Origin: Hymenobacter busanensis
Lineage (GTDB): Bacteria; Bacteroidota; Bacteroidia; Cytophagales; Hymenobacteraceae
Assembly (NCBI RefSeq): GCF_008727865.1
Contig: NZ_VTWU01000001.1
Span: 558,001-622,000, forward strand
Direction: 5' to 3'
DNA: 64,000 nucleotides
In this document: piece by piece, positions 17,508-25,984 of the stretch
Numbering within the stretch: position 1 is the first letter of the stretch
How the letters are laid out: every line of letters begins with the position of its first letter
Made by a program: the position numbers and the translations under genes
The notes under the pieces: generated by a model
Databases searched by the model: none
What the model was told of the DNA's origin: nothing
Seen by the model: the letters and a program-made list of their open reading frames with translations, nothing else

Positions 17508-18680
17508 ATGAGAAGGGATAAGATGTATGAGCGTTTAAGTTTTTCATCTGATTATACAGTGGAAGATTGGAATGCATTAATCAAAATGGTGTTTAGCGAA
17601 TATTTTGTTAGTGATGCTCTTTTGAAGAAGAACAAGGAAATTTTAAGGACTGAAATAGTTAATTATGTAAAATTTGTTAATAAGAAAGAATTTATTGATT
17701 TGTTTAATTGGATATATAGTGTGTTTAAGGAGTGCATATTGCTTGATAAGAGTGCTTCTGTTAAAATGCTATCAGATTCTTTTAATGAGATAGGTGATAC
17801 TGATTCTAGATGGATGATGAATGTGTTGACTCAGCCTGATGTATCTCAATTCTCTGAGCGTGACAAAATAGCGTTTTATTTTAAAGCTATGGATGAAGTC
17901 TTGGAAGGGTGCTTCAAGCCACGCTTTAAATTGTTTGATAAATTTGTTGCTTTCAAAATAAGGCAAGTAGTTGCTGATAATTCATCTGTGGATTTTGGGA
18001 AATTAATAAATGACTTTTCATCTCAGTTCCGCGTTGATGCTGACTTGCTTTTGAAAGATCCTATAGCTTCTATTTCTATAAGCCAATGGAGAAATATTGC
18101 TGCACATAAATCTTATGCAATAAATAAAACGGATGTTGTTGTTAAATATGGCAAGCCTAATCAGCGTTCTGTTACACTATCGGTAGAGGATTTCTATAAG
18201 GTTTTCTATTGGTCACAGGATGTTTATACAGTTATTCGATTGGCTGAAGTGTTGGTGTATTTAAATTATATGACAGAAGTGGTTGCTGAGTTAGGAGGTA
18301 GTGACAAGATTAGAGTTAGGTTCGAAGCGTCCTTATTGAATCTTATTCATAACATGCAAATCGTTGGTTTTGAATTTGTGGCAACAGAAGAGCGTTCAAA
18401 TCTATTTTGCTTAGTTGTAAAGAGTAAAATAGGATTTAATTTGCAAGATTCATTGTTTCATGCATCACAGTGCTTGGATCAGCTTTGTTGTGCAGTATAC
18501 GATGATGATTTCGTTCGGGATAATTATCAAAAAACGAAAATAAGTGTCATTGATAGAGAGACAAGTAAAATTGCTTCAGCAATTATGTCTATTGAAACAG
18601 CTTTGGAAATGGTCTATGGTAAAATAGATCTTGAGCAGTATCTTGATAAGATGGAATTTGAATTTCCTGATCAGGCTTGA
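17508..18680 (+). CDS. AT-rich orphan protein with HEPN-like RNxxxH motif (possible defence gene)
   Basis: I do not recognise this 390-residue protein. It is predicted alpha-helical, with no signal peptide or membrane segment. Residues 190-203 read SISQWRNIAAHKSY: Arg195, Asn196 and His200 fit the R-N-x3-H core of HEPN RNases, including ApeA-type and other abortive-infection proteins, where this motif sits at the end of a helix. The gene is far richer in A/T than everything around it (AAA, TTT, TTA and ATA codons dominate), so it was probably acquired by transfer. It is flanked by the GH2 terminator and a GC-rich hairpin region. Start may be ATG 17508 or ATG 17523, the latter preceded by AGAAGGG. 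Confidence 0.6.
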   Translation: MRRDKMYERLSFSSDYTVEDWNALIKMVFSEYFVSDALLKKNKEILRTEIVNYVKFVNKKEFIDLFNWIYSVFKECILLDKSASVKMLSDSFNEIGDTDSRWMMNVLTQPDVSQFSERDKIAFYFKAMDEVLEGCFKPRFKLFDKFVAFKIRQVVADNSSVDFGKLINDFSSQFRVDADLLLKDPIASISISQWRNIAAHKSYAINKTDVVVKYGKPNQRSVTLSVEDFYKVFYWSQDVYTVIRLAEVLVYLNYMTEVVAELGGSDKIRVRFEASLLNLIHNMQIVGFEFVATEERSNLFCLVVKSKIGFNLQDSLFHASQCLDQLCCAVYDDDFVRDNYQKTKISVIDRETSKIASAIMSIETALEMVYGKIDLEQYLDKMEFEFPDQA

Positions 18681-18931
18681 AGATTATTTGAGCCAACATA
18701 AAATTTGCTTGTTAACACTGGAGTTTCTTCAGGATGGTTTTGCTGGCTTACACCCCACCATGCCCAAATCCTAAAGCTTTATGCTAAGATCGTAGAATGT
18801 TGGCACGGGAAAAATGGTGAACTAGTGGACGCCAAAAGTGCCTAGCACCGCCCCGTGGCGCCGGCCCGTGTAGCGGCCGGCTTCCCCGCTGCTGTTGTAG
18901 CGGGGGCCGCGGGGTGCGGCTGCCCGTCCCG
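18681..18931. other. Non-coding gap with GC-rich palindromes
   Basis: About 250 bases without a credible gene. The first 150 are AT-rich remnants continuing the composition of the upstream gene. From about 18845 to 18918 there are nested GC-rich palindromes (GCCGGCCCG..AGCGGCCGGC and CCCCGCTGCTGTTGTAGCGGGG) resembling an imperfect repeat element directly before the rhamnosidase start. No promoter could be assigned. Confidence 0.4.
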
Positions 18932-21697
18932 ATGAACCTGCGCATTGTACTTTCTTCGCTTCTCACCGCCCTGCTGCTGACGGCCTTCCGCGCCGACCAG
19001 CCCGCCCCCGTGCAGCTGCAGCGCCTGCGCTGCGAGCTGCTCACCAACCCCGAAGGCATCGACGCCACCGCCCCGCGCCTGAGCTGGGAGCTGAGCGGCC
19101 CCGCCCGCGGCCTGGAGCAAACCGCCTACCAGGTGCTGGTGGCCTCCACCCCCGACAAGCTGGCCGCCGACGAGGGCGACCTGTGGAACTCCGGCCAGGT
19201 CACGTCGGCCCAATCGGTGCACGTGGCCTACGGCGGGCAGCCGCTGCGCAGCCGCACCCGCTGCTACTGGAAGGTGCGCACCTGGACCACCCAGGGCCCC
19301 ACGGCCTGGAGCCCGCCCGCCCGCTGGAGCATGGGCCTGCTCAATTACCTCGACTGGAAAGGCCGCTGGATCGGCTTCGACCGCGCCTTTCCCGGCGACG
19401 ACGAAACCAGCCACGCCCGCCTCTCGGCCCGCTACTTCCGCAAGGAGTTCAAGGCCGACAAGCCCATCCGCCAGGCCACGGCCTACATCATCGGGCTGGG
19501 CCTGTACGAGCTGTACCTGAACGGGCAGCGGGTAGGGGAGCAGGTGCTGGCCCCCGGCCCCACCGACTACACCCAGGGCGTGAAGTACAACACCTACGAC
19601 GTGACCGGCCTGCTGAAATCGGGCGCTAATGCCGTGGGCGCCGTGCTCGGCAACGGCCGCTTCTACGCCATGCGCCAGCACTACAAGCCCTACAAAATCA
19701 AGACCTTCGGCTACCCCAAGCTGCTCATGCAGGTGGAAGTAACCTACGCCGACGGCTCGCGCGACGTCGTGAAGACCGACGAGAGCTGGCAGGGCACCGC
19801 CGACGGCCCCATCCGCACCAACAACGAGTACGACGGCGAGGAGTACGACGCTACCAAGGAAATGCCCGGCTGGGCCTCGGCCGGCTTCGACGCGAAGAAG
19901 TGGCTGCCCGCCGAGCTGGTGCAGGAGCCCGGCGGCGCCTACGAGGCGCAGATGAACGAGAACATGAAGGTGATGGAAACCCTGAAACCGGTGTCCATCA
20001 AGCCCCTGGCCGGCGGCAAGTACATCCTCGATATGGGCCAGAACCTGGCCGGCTGGCTGCGCCTGCGCGTGCAAGGCAAAGCCGGCGATAAGGTGACGCT
20101 GCGCTTCGCCGAAACCCTGCAGCCCAGCGGCGAGCTGTACGTGCGCAACCTACGCGACGCCCGCGTGACCGACGTGTACACCTTAAAAGGCGGCGCGCCC
20201 GAAACCTGGGAGCCGCGCTTCGTCTACCACGGCTTCCGCTACGTGGAAATCAGCGGCTGGCCCGCCGGGCCGGCGCCCACCCTGGCCGATTTCGACGGCC
20301 GCGTGGTGTACGACGACATGCCCACCACCGGCGCGCTGACCACCTCCGACGCCACCATCAACCAGGTGTACCGCAACGCCTACTGGGGCATCCGCAGCAA
20401 CTACAAGGGCATGCCCGTCGACTGCCCGCAGCGCAACGAGCGGCAGCCCTGGCTCGGCGACCGGACGACCGGGGCCTACGGCGAGAGTTTCGTGTTCGAC
20501 AACTCCCGCCTCTACGCCAAGTGGCTGCACGACATCGAGCAGGCCCAGAAAGCCGACGGCAGCATCCCCGACGTGGCCCCCGCCTTCTGGCGCTACTACG
20601 GCGACAACGTGACCTGGCCCGGCACCTACCTCACCGTGGCCGACATGCTCTACCGCCAGTACGGCGACGAGCAGGTGCTGGCCCGCCACTACGACTCCAT
20701 GCGCCGCTGGCTCCTATATATGGGCCAGAACTACTCCGAAAACGGCCTCGTCACCAAGGACAAGTACGGCGACTGGTGCGTGCCGCCGGAATCGAAAGAA
20801 CTCATCCACTCCAAAGACCCCGCCCGCAACACCGACGGCGCGCTCATTGCCAGCAGCACTTACTATCATATGCTGGACCTCATGCGCGGCTTCGCCGTGA
20901 CCTTGAACAAGACCCGGGACGCCGACGAGTACACCCAGCGGATGGCCGCGCTGAAAACGGCCTTCAACCAGAAGTTCCTGAACCCCGAAAGCTGCCAGTA
21001 CTCGAACAACACAGTGACGGCCAACCTGCTGCCCTTGTCCTACGGCATGGTGCCGCCCGAGGCCGAGGCCAAGGTATTCCAGAACATCGTCGACAAGATA
21101 CTGGTCGAGAACCAGGGCCACATCAGCACCGGCGTCATCGGTACGCAGTGGCTGATGCGCGGCCTGACCCAGCGCGGCCGCCCCGACGTGGCCCTGCGCC
21201 TGGCCGCTAACCGCGACTACCCGAGCTGGGGCTACATGGCCGCCAACGGCGCCACCACCATCTGGGAGCTGTGGAACGGCAACACCGCCGACCCGGCCAT
21301 GAACTCGCAGAACCACGTGATGCTGCTCGGCGACCTGCTGATCTGGCAGTACGAAAACCTGGCCGGCATCAAGTCCGCCCCCGACGCGCCGGGCTTCCAG
21401 CGCCTGGAAATGAAACCCACGCCCACCACCGGCCTGACTTCGGTTTCGGCCTCCTACCAGTCGGTGCGCGGCCTCGTCAAAAGCAGCTGGAAGCAGGAGC
21501 CGAAGCGCTTCAGCTGGAACCTGACGGTGCCCGGCAACACCAAGGCGCTGGTCTACCTCCCGGCTAAGGATGTCGAGAAGGTGCAGGAGGGAGGCAAAAA
21601 GGCTTCGGCCGCGCCGGGCGTGAAGTTTCTGCGCCAGGAGGGCGACCGGGCCGTGTTTGAAGTCGGCTCGGGGGAGTATGCTTTCGTGGTGAAATGA
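18932..21697 (+). CDS. Secreted alpha-L-rhamnosidase, GH78
   Basis: Inverting rhamnosidase that releases terminal alpha-L-rhamnose from rhamnogalacturonan fragments. 921 residues from ATG 18932; the GTG at 18914 lies in a GC-rich repeat-like region. Signal peptide MNLRIVLSSLLTALLLTAFRA. Domain order follows GH78: N-terminal beta domain (GIDATAPRLSWELSG), Bac_rhamnosid_N (GLGLYELYLNGQRVGEQVL), a concanavalin-like domain, then the (alpha/alpha)6 barrel with the hallmark MPVDCPQRNERQPWLGD near residue 497, and a C-terminal beta domain. The usual DCPQRDER carries Asn instead of Asp, a conservative change that could affect acid catalysis or simply mark a subfamily. Followed by repeat B1. Confidence 0.95.
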   Translation: MNLRIVLSSLLTALLLTAFRADQPAPVQLQRLRCELLTNPEGIDATAPRLSWELSGPARGLEQTAYQVLVASTPDKLAADEGDLWNSGQVTSAQSVHVAYGGQPLRSRTRCYWKVRTWTTQGPTAWSPPARWSMGLLNYLDWKGRWIGFDRAFPGDDETSHARLSARYFRKEFKADKPIRQATAYIIGLGLYELYLNGQRVGEQVLAPGPTDYTQGVKYNTYDVTGLLKSGANAVGAVLGNGRFYAMRQHYKPYKIKTFGYPKLLMQVEVTYADGSRDVVKTDESWQGTADGPIRTNNEYDGEEYDATKEMPGWASAGFDAKKWLPAELVQEPGGAYEAQMNENMKVMETLKPVSIKPLAGGKYILDMGQNLAGWLRLRVQGKAGDKVTLRFAETLQPSGELYVRNLRDARVTDVYTLKGGAPETWEPRFVYHGFRYVEISGWPAGPAPTLADFDGRVVYDDMPTTGALTTSDATINQVYRNAYWGIRSNYKGMPVDCPQRNERQPWLGDRTTGAYGESFVFDNSRLYAKWLHDIEQAQKADGSIPDVAPAFWRYYGDNVTWPGTYLTVADMLYRQYGDEQVLARHYDSMRRWLLYMGQNYSENGLVTKDKYGDWCVPPESKELIHSKDPARNTDGALIASSTYYHMLDLMRGFAVTLNKTRDADEYTQRMAALKTAFNQKFLNPESCQYSNNTVTANLLPLSYGMVPPEAEAKVFQNIVDKILVENQGHISTGVIGTQWLMRGLTQRGRPDVALRLAANRDYPSWGYMAANGATTIWELWNGNTADPAMNSQNHVMLLGDLLIWQYENLAGIKSAPDAPGFQRLEMKPTPTTGLTSVSASYQSVRGLVKSSWKQEPKRFSWNLTVPGNTKALVYLPAKDVEKVQEGGKKASAAPGVKFLRQEGDRAVFEVGSGEYAFVVK

Positions 21698-21717
21698 GCC
21701 TGAACGACCAACCCTAG

Positions 21718-21857
21718 AACGTCATGCTGAGCGAAGCAACGCGAAGTCGAAGTATCTCTCCCGCTTCATCAGGCTCCCTCTCTCCTTTTTCGGAGAGGGG
21801 GCCAGGGGGTGAGGCGCACCGTCAGCACGCGAGATGCTTCGGCAAGCTCAGCATGAC
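21718..21857. repeat. Repeat family B, copy B1, interrupted by repeat A3
   Basis: Left arm starts GTCATGCTGAGCGAAG, right arm ends CTTCGGCAAGCTCAGCATGAC. Unlike the other B copies its centre holds a complete family A unit (21770-21820), so A inserted into the B palindrome. Confidence 0.85.
21770..21820 (-). repeat. Repeat family A, copy A3 (nested in B1)
   Basis: GGCTCCCTCTCTCC, TTTTTC, GGAGAGGGGGCCAGGGGGTGAGGCGCAC, in the same orientation as A2, placed at the centre of the B1 palindrome. Confidence 0.9.
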
Positions 21858-21902
21858 CCGAAAAGATTATCTAAACAGCTTGAAATACCTGCTGACTAAC
21901 CT

Positions 21903-23144
21903 ATGAGGTTCAAATCAACTACATACCGAACTGGCCTGCTGGCCCTGACACTGACCTGCATTTCAGGTAGCGGCTGCGTCAGGGCGTCAAGTGCGGCAGT
22001 TTCGGGCGGTACGCAGCCGGTTGTGGCTGGCGTTTCTGCGCCCGCACCGGCTCCGGCCAAGTGGTCGGAGCGCATGCTGAACTCGGTGCTGAAGCGCAGC
22101 CCGTGGATGGCTGACCCAGCGCAGAAAGACACCTGGGGCTACACGCAGGGGCTGATTATCTACGCCCTGGAGCAGGTGTGGCGCCAAACCAAGGACCCGC
22201 AGTACCTGGCCTACATTCAGCGCTACGGCGACAAGATGATTGACGCCCAGGGCCAGATCAAAACCTACAAGCCCGAGGATTTCAACCTCGATAACCTCAA
22301 CTCGGGCAAGGTGCTCTTCAACCTCTACGCCCAGACCAAGGACGAGAAGTACCGCAAGGCCCTCGACCAGCTGCGCGAGCAGCTCCGCAAGCAGCCCCGC
22401 ACCAGTGAGGGCGGCTACTGGCACAAGCTCAAATACACCCAGCAGATGTGGCTTGATGGGGCGTACATGGCCAGCCCATTTCTGGCCCAGTACGCGGCTA
22501 CCTTCAACGAGCCCGCCGCTTTCGACGAAGTTGCCAACCAGCTGATCTTGCTCGAAAAGCACCTGCGCAACCCCCAAACCGGACTTCTCTACCACGGCTG
22601 GGATGAAAGTCGGCAGCAGAAATGGGCCAACCCCCAAACCGGCGCCTCGCCCAACGTCTGGGGCCGGGCCATGGGCTGGTACGCCATGGCCCTCGTGGAC
22701 GTGCTTGACTACTTCCCAGCCAAGCACCCGAAGCGCCAGGAGCTGCTCCAGATTCTGGACCGGCTGGCGGCGGCCGTGGTGAAGTACCAGGACCCCAAAT
22801 CAGGTTTGTGGTACCAAGTGGTGGACCAGCCTACGCGGCCCGGCAACTACCTGGAAGCTTCGGCGTCGAGCATGTTTGTGTACGCACTAGCGAAGGGTTC
22901 CAACCGCGGTTACCTGCCCAAAACCTACCGCGCCGCGGCCGAAAAAGGCTACGCTGGCATCACCGGGCAACTCGTGGAGGTGAAGCCTGACGGGGAAGTA
23001 AACCTGCTACAAGTGTGCGAAGTAGCCGGCCTAAGCGCCGACCGGGACGGCAGCTTCGAGTATTACATCAAAGAGCCGATTCGGGTGAATGACCCCAAAG
23101 GTACCGGCCCCTTCATCCTGGCCAGCCTGGAGCTGAACAAGTAG
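21903..23144 (+). CDS. GH105 unsaturated rhamnogalacturonyl hydrolase
   Basis: Hydrolyses the 4,5-unsaturated uronic acid left at the non-reducing end by pectin lyases, the natural partner of the PL1 encoded at 4518-6182. 413 residues; N-terminal hydrophobic leader with Cys residues (TCISGSGC) suggests a lipoprotein or exported protein, though the lipobox is weak. The (alpha/alpha)6 barrel shows the GH88/GH105 pattern: WGYTQGLIIYALEQVW, DFNLDNLNSGKVLF (Asp130), QMWLDGAYM with candidate catalytic Asp185 (equivalent of YteR Asp143), and WGRAMGWYAMALVDVLDYFP. Separated by only 19 bases from the next gene. Confidence 0.94.
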   Translation: MRFKSTTYRTGLLALTLTCISGSGCVRASSAAVSGGTQPVVAGVSAPAPAPAKWSERMLNSVLKRSPWMADPAQKDTWGYTQGLIIYALEQVWRQTKDPQYLAYIQRYGDKMIDAQGQIKTYKPEDFNLDNLNSGKVLFNLYAQTKDEKYRKALDQLREQLRKQPRTSEGGYWHKLKYTQQMWLDGAYMASPFLAQYAATFNEPAAFDEVANQLILLEKHLRNPQTGLLYHGWDESRQQKWANPQTGASPNVWGRAMGWYAMALVDVLDYFPAKHPKRQELLQILDRLAAAVVKYQDPKSGLWYQVVDQPTRPGNYLEASASSMFVYALAKGSNRGYLPKTYRAAAEKGYAGITGQLVEVKPDGEVNLLQVCEVAGLSADRDGSFEYYIKEPIRVNDPKGTGPFILASLELNK

Positions 23145-23163
23145 CCACGACCATAAAACATAC

Positions 23164-24318
23164 ATGAACAAAGTCCTTCCTATACTACTCTTCGGCCTGC
23201 TGACTGCGGGCTGCTCGGTGGCGCAGCAAAGCCCCAACGCTGCTAAAAAGAATTCGTGGCAGCGCGCCGTCATCGTCGACGAGTTCATCCAAGAGAAAAT
23301 GCCCTTCCCGGAAAGCCACGCGGCTACCATTGCCGAGACACCGCAGGGGCTGGTTGCCTCGTGGTTTGGGGGCACCAAGGAGCGGAACCCCGACGTGGGC
23401 ATCTGGGTGAGCCGGCAGGAAAACGGCCAGTGGACGGCCCCAGTGGAAGTAGCCAACGGCGTGCAGAGCGAAACCCTGCGCTACCCGACCTGGAACCCGG
23501 TGCTCTACCAGGTGCCCGGCGGCGAGCTGCTGCTGTTCTACAAAATAGGGCCGAAGCCTTCGGACTGGAAGGGCTGGCTGCGGCGCTCCAAGGACAATGG
23601 GCGGACCTGGTCGGCGGCCGAGGCGCTGCCGGAGGGCTACATCGGGCCGGTGAAAAACAAGCCGGTGCTGCTCTCTAACGGCACCCTGCTGAGCCCCACC
23701 AGCACCGAGGGCAGCGGCGGCTGGCGCGTGCACCTGGAAGCCTCGAAGGACAACGGCCAGACCTGGACCATGATCGGGCCGATTGACAACGGGCAGACCC
23801 AGGGCGCCATTCAGCCCAGCATTCTGACGCACAAGGACGGCCGTCTGCAATTGCTCTGCCGCAGCCGCGACCGGGCTATCCTGGAGTCGTGGTCGTCGGA
23901 CCAGGGGCAGACCTGGACGCCGCTGGCCAAGACCTCGCTGCCCAACAACAACTCCGGCACCGACGCGGTGACCTTGCAGGACGGGCGCCAGCTGCTGGTC
24001 TACAACCACGTTTTACCGCCCGGCACCCTCGCGAAGGGCCCGCGCACCCCGCTGAACGTGGCCGTGTCCAAGGACGGCAAGGAGTGGTACGCGGCGGCCA
24101 TCCTGGAAGACTCGCCCATCAGCCAGTACTCCTACCCCTCGGTGATTCAGACCAAGGACGGCAAGGTGCATTTCGTGTATACCTGGCGCCGTAAGAGCAT
24201 CAAGCACGCCGTCATCGACCTGAAAAAGCTGAAGCTGGTGAAAATTGAGAACGGCCAGTGGCCGGCCTTGAAGGGCTACACGGCCCCGACGGGCACGGCG
24301 GAAATTACCAAGGACTGA
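23164..24318 (+). CDS. Sialidase-superfamily (BNR-repeat) lipoprotein
   Basis: A 384-residue lipoprotein (lipobox LTAGC, Cys17) with a six-bladed propeller of the BNR/sialidase superfamily. Asp-box turns are visible: SKDNGRTWSAAEAL, SKDNGQTWTMIGPI and SSDQGQTWTPLAKT. The N-terminal ESHAATIAETPQGLVASWFGG motif is characteristic of the PF13088-type sialidase-like proteins frequent in Bacteroidota glycan loci. The classical sialidase arginine triad could not be confirmed by eye, and a pectin locus offers no sialic acid, so the activity is probably on another sugar. Follows GH105 closely and ends just before repeat C1. Confidence 0.75.
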   Translation: MNKVLPILLFGLLTAGCSVAQQSPNAAKKNSWQRAVIVDEFIQEKMPFPESHAATIAETPQGLVASWFGGTKERNPDVGIWVSRQENGQWTAPVEVANGVQSETLRYPTWNPVLYQVPGGELLLFYKIGPKPSDWKGWLRRSKDNGRTWSAAEALPEGYIGPVKNKPVLLSNGTLLSPTSTEGSGGWRVHLEASKDNGQTWTMIGPIDNGQTQGAIQPSILTHKDGRLQLLCRSRDRAILESWSSDQGQTWTPLAKTSLPNNNSGTDAVTLQDGRQLLVYNHVLPPGTLAKGPRTPLNVAVSKDGKEWYAAAILEDSPISQYSYPSVIQTKDGKVHFVYTWRRKSIKHAVIDLKKLKLVKIENGQWPALKGYTAPTGTAEITKD

Positions 24319-24328
24319 CGTCTGGTAT

Positions 24329-24446
24329 GTAGAGACGCATACTTGCGTCTCGTCGTTGAACGGCCGGCTCTGTATAACCAGGCGCGCACCAACAACATGG
24401 ACGCAACAACATCAGCAACGATTGAGACGCAAGTATGCGTCTCTAC
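24329..24446. repeat. Repeat family C, copy C1
   Basis: 118-base element with inverted ends of 23 bases: left GTAGAGACGCATACTTGCGT.. (24329-24351), right ..AAGTATGCGTCTCTAC (24424-24446). Each arm is itself palindromic around GAGACGCA/TGCGTCTC. Second copy at 30235-30334. Confidence 0.9.
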
Positions 24447-24461
24447 AGCCTTTTCCCTCCC

Positions 24462-25871
24462 ATGTTCAAGAAACTCCGTCTTCTCGCCATTGGCCTGCTG
24501 CTGACGTCGGCCGCGCAAGCTCAGACCTCGGACGAGCAGTACCGGGAGCCGCTACAGCAGGTGCTCGACGAGATTCAGCAGCGCTACGGGGTGAAAATCC
24601 GGCCCGACGCGGCCATGGTGAAGGACAAGTACGTGACCTACGCCCAGTGGCGCTTCCGCCCCGACGTGGACGAGACCCTGCGCAACGTGCTGGGCCCGCT
24701 GGATTACCAGGCTGCCAAAACCGGGGACAAAACCTACAAGCTCAAAACCTACCAGTACCACCTCAAAACGCCCGAGGAAGGCGCAGCGCAGCTGCAGGAG
24801 CTGGCCGCCCGCTACCACGACCAGGCCAGCTGGGAGCAGCGCAAGGCCGAGCTGCGGAGCTGCATGTGGTCGGCGCTGCGGCTGGCCCCCATGCCGCCCA
24901 AGCCCGCCAGCAAGCCCATCGTCACCAACAAGCGCGACTACGACGGTTATTCGGTGGAAAACGTGGCGCTGGAAACCCTGCCCGGCGTGTACATGACCGG
25001 CTCCCTGTACCGGCCGCTCAAGCCCAAGGGCAAAATCCCGGTCGTCATCAGCCCCGACGGCCACTTCGGCGACGGGCGCTACCGCCCCGACGCCCAGAAG
25101 CGCTGCGCCACGCTGGCCCGCATGGGCGCCATGGTCTACAGCTACGACCTCTTTGCCTGGGGCGAGTCTACCCTGCAGTTTAAGCCCGAGGACCACCGCC
25201 GCAGCCTGGCCATGACGGTGCAGGCCCTGAACGGTCTGCGCGCCCTGGACTTTTTGCTCGCCCAGAAAAACGCCGACAAGGACCGCGTGGCCGTTACCGG
25301 CGGCTCGGGCGGCGGCAGCCAGACCATGCTGCTCACCGCCCTCGATGACCGCATCAAGGTGAGCGTGCCGGTGGTGATGCTCTCGACCTACCACAGCGGG
25401 GGCTGCCCCTGCGAAAGCGGCATGCCGGTGCACCTCTGCGGGGGCGGCACCAACAACGCCGAGCTGGCCGCCATGGCCGCCCCGCGCCCCCTGCTGGCCG
25501 TGACCGATGGCGGCGACTGGACCGCCCAGACGCCCGAGGTAGCCATGCCCTACCTGAAAACCATCTACGGCTACTACGGCCAGCCCGACCTGGTGCAAAA
25601 TGCGCACTTTCCCAAGGAAGGCCACGACTACGGCGCCTCCAAGCGCCAGGCCATGTACCAGTTCATGACCCAGCACCTGGGCCTGAACCCGCGCATGGCC
25701 GAAGACGCCGCGGGCCAGCTGGACGAGTCGAAAGTGACCGTGGAGAAGCAGGAGCAGCAGTTGGTGTTCGGCCCGAAAGGGGAGAAGCTGCCGGCTAATG
25801 CCATTCACAGCTTCGAGGCCCTGCAGGATTTGTTCAACCAAAACGCGCCGCAAGGGCAGGCTAAGCAATAG
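24462..25871 (+). CDS. Secreted alpha/beta-hydrolase esterase with N-terminal STN-like domain
   Basis: Probably a carbohydrate esterase removing acetyl groups from pectin. Start ATG 24462 gives a clean signal peptide (MFKKLRLLAIGLLLTSAAQA); an in-frame ATG at 24435 lies inside repeat C1. Residues ~22-95 resemble the short STN domain of secretins and TonB receptors (LQQVLDEIQQRYGVKI, TLRNVLGPLDYQ). Residues ~150-450 are an alpha/beta-hydrolase with GxSxG-like GGSGGGSQ (candidate Ser282), the EGHDYG motif (candidate His388) and a Cys-rich GGCPCESG loop. Similar to acetylxylan-esterase-type proteins. The role of the STN-like module in a hydrolase is unclear. Confidence 0.78.
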   Translation: MFKKLRLLAIGLLLTSAAQAQTSDEQYREPLQQVLDEIQQRYGVKIRPDAAMVKDKYVTYAQWRFRPDVDETLRNVLGPLDYQAAKTGDKTYKLKTYQYHLKTPEEGAAQLQELAARYHDQASWEQRKAELRSCMWSALRLAPMPPKPASKPIVTNKRDYDGYSVENVALETLPGVYMTGSLYRPLKPKGKIPVVISPDGHFGDGRYRPDAQKRCATLARMGAMVYSYDLFAWGESTLQFKPEDHRRSLAMTVQALNGLRALDFLLAQKNADKDRVAVTGGSGGGSQTMLLTALDDRIKVSVPVVMLSTYHSGGCPCESGMPVHLCGGGTNNAELAAMAAPRPLLAVTDGGDWTAQTPEVAMPYLKTIYGYYGQPDLVQNAHFPKEGHDYGASKRQAMYQFMTQHLGLNPRMAEDAAGQLDESKVTVEKQEQQLVFGPKGEKLPANAIHSFEALQDLFNQNAPQGQAKQ

Positions 25872-25891
25872 AAGGTAGAAGAAAAAAGGTG

Positions 25892-25984
25892 GTCATGCTG
25901 AGCTGGTCGAAGCATCTCTACCGCTGATGTCAGATACTAAAATCAACGAAGCGGTAGAGATGCTTCGACTCCGCTCAGCATGAC
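25892..25984. repeat. Repeat family B, copy B2 (supplies a start codon)
   Basis: GTCATGCTGAGCTGGTCGAAG at the left, CTTCGACTCCGCTCAGCATGAC at the right, with GGTAGAGATG inner arms. The ATG inside the right terminus (25980) is the start codon of the following gene. Confidence 0.9.
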
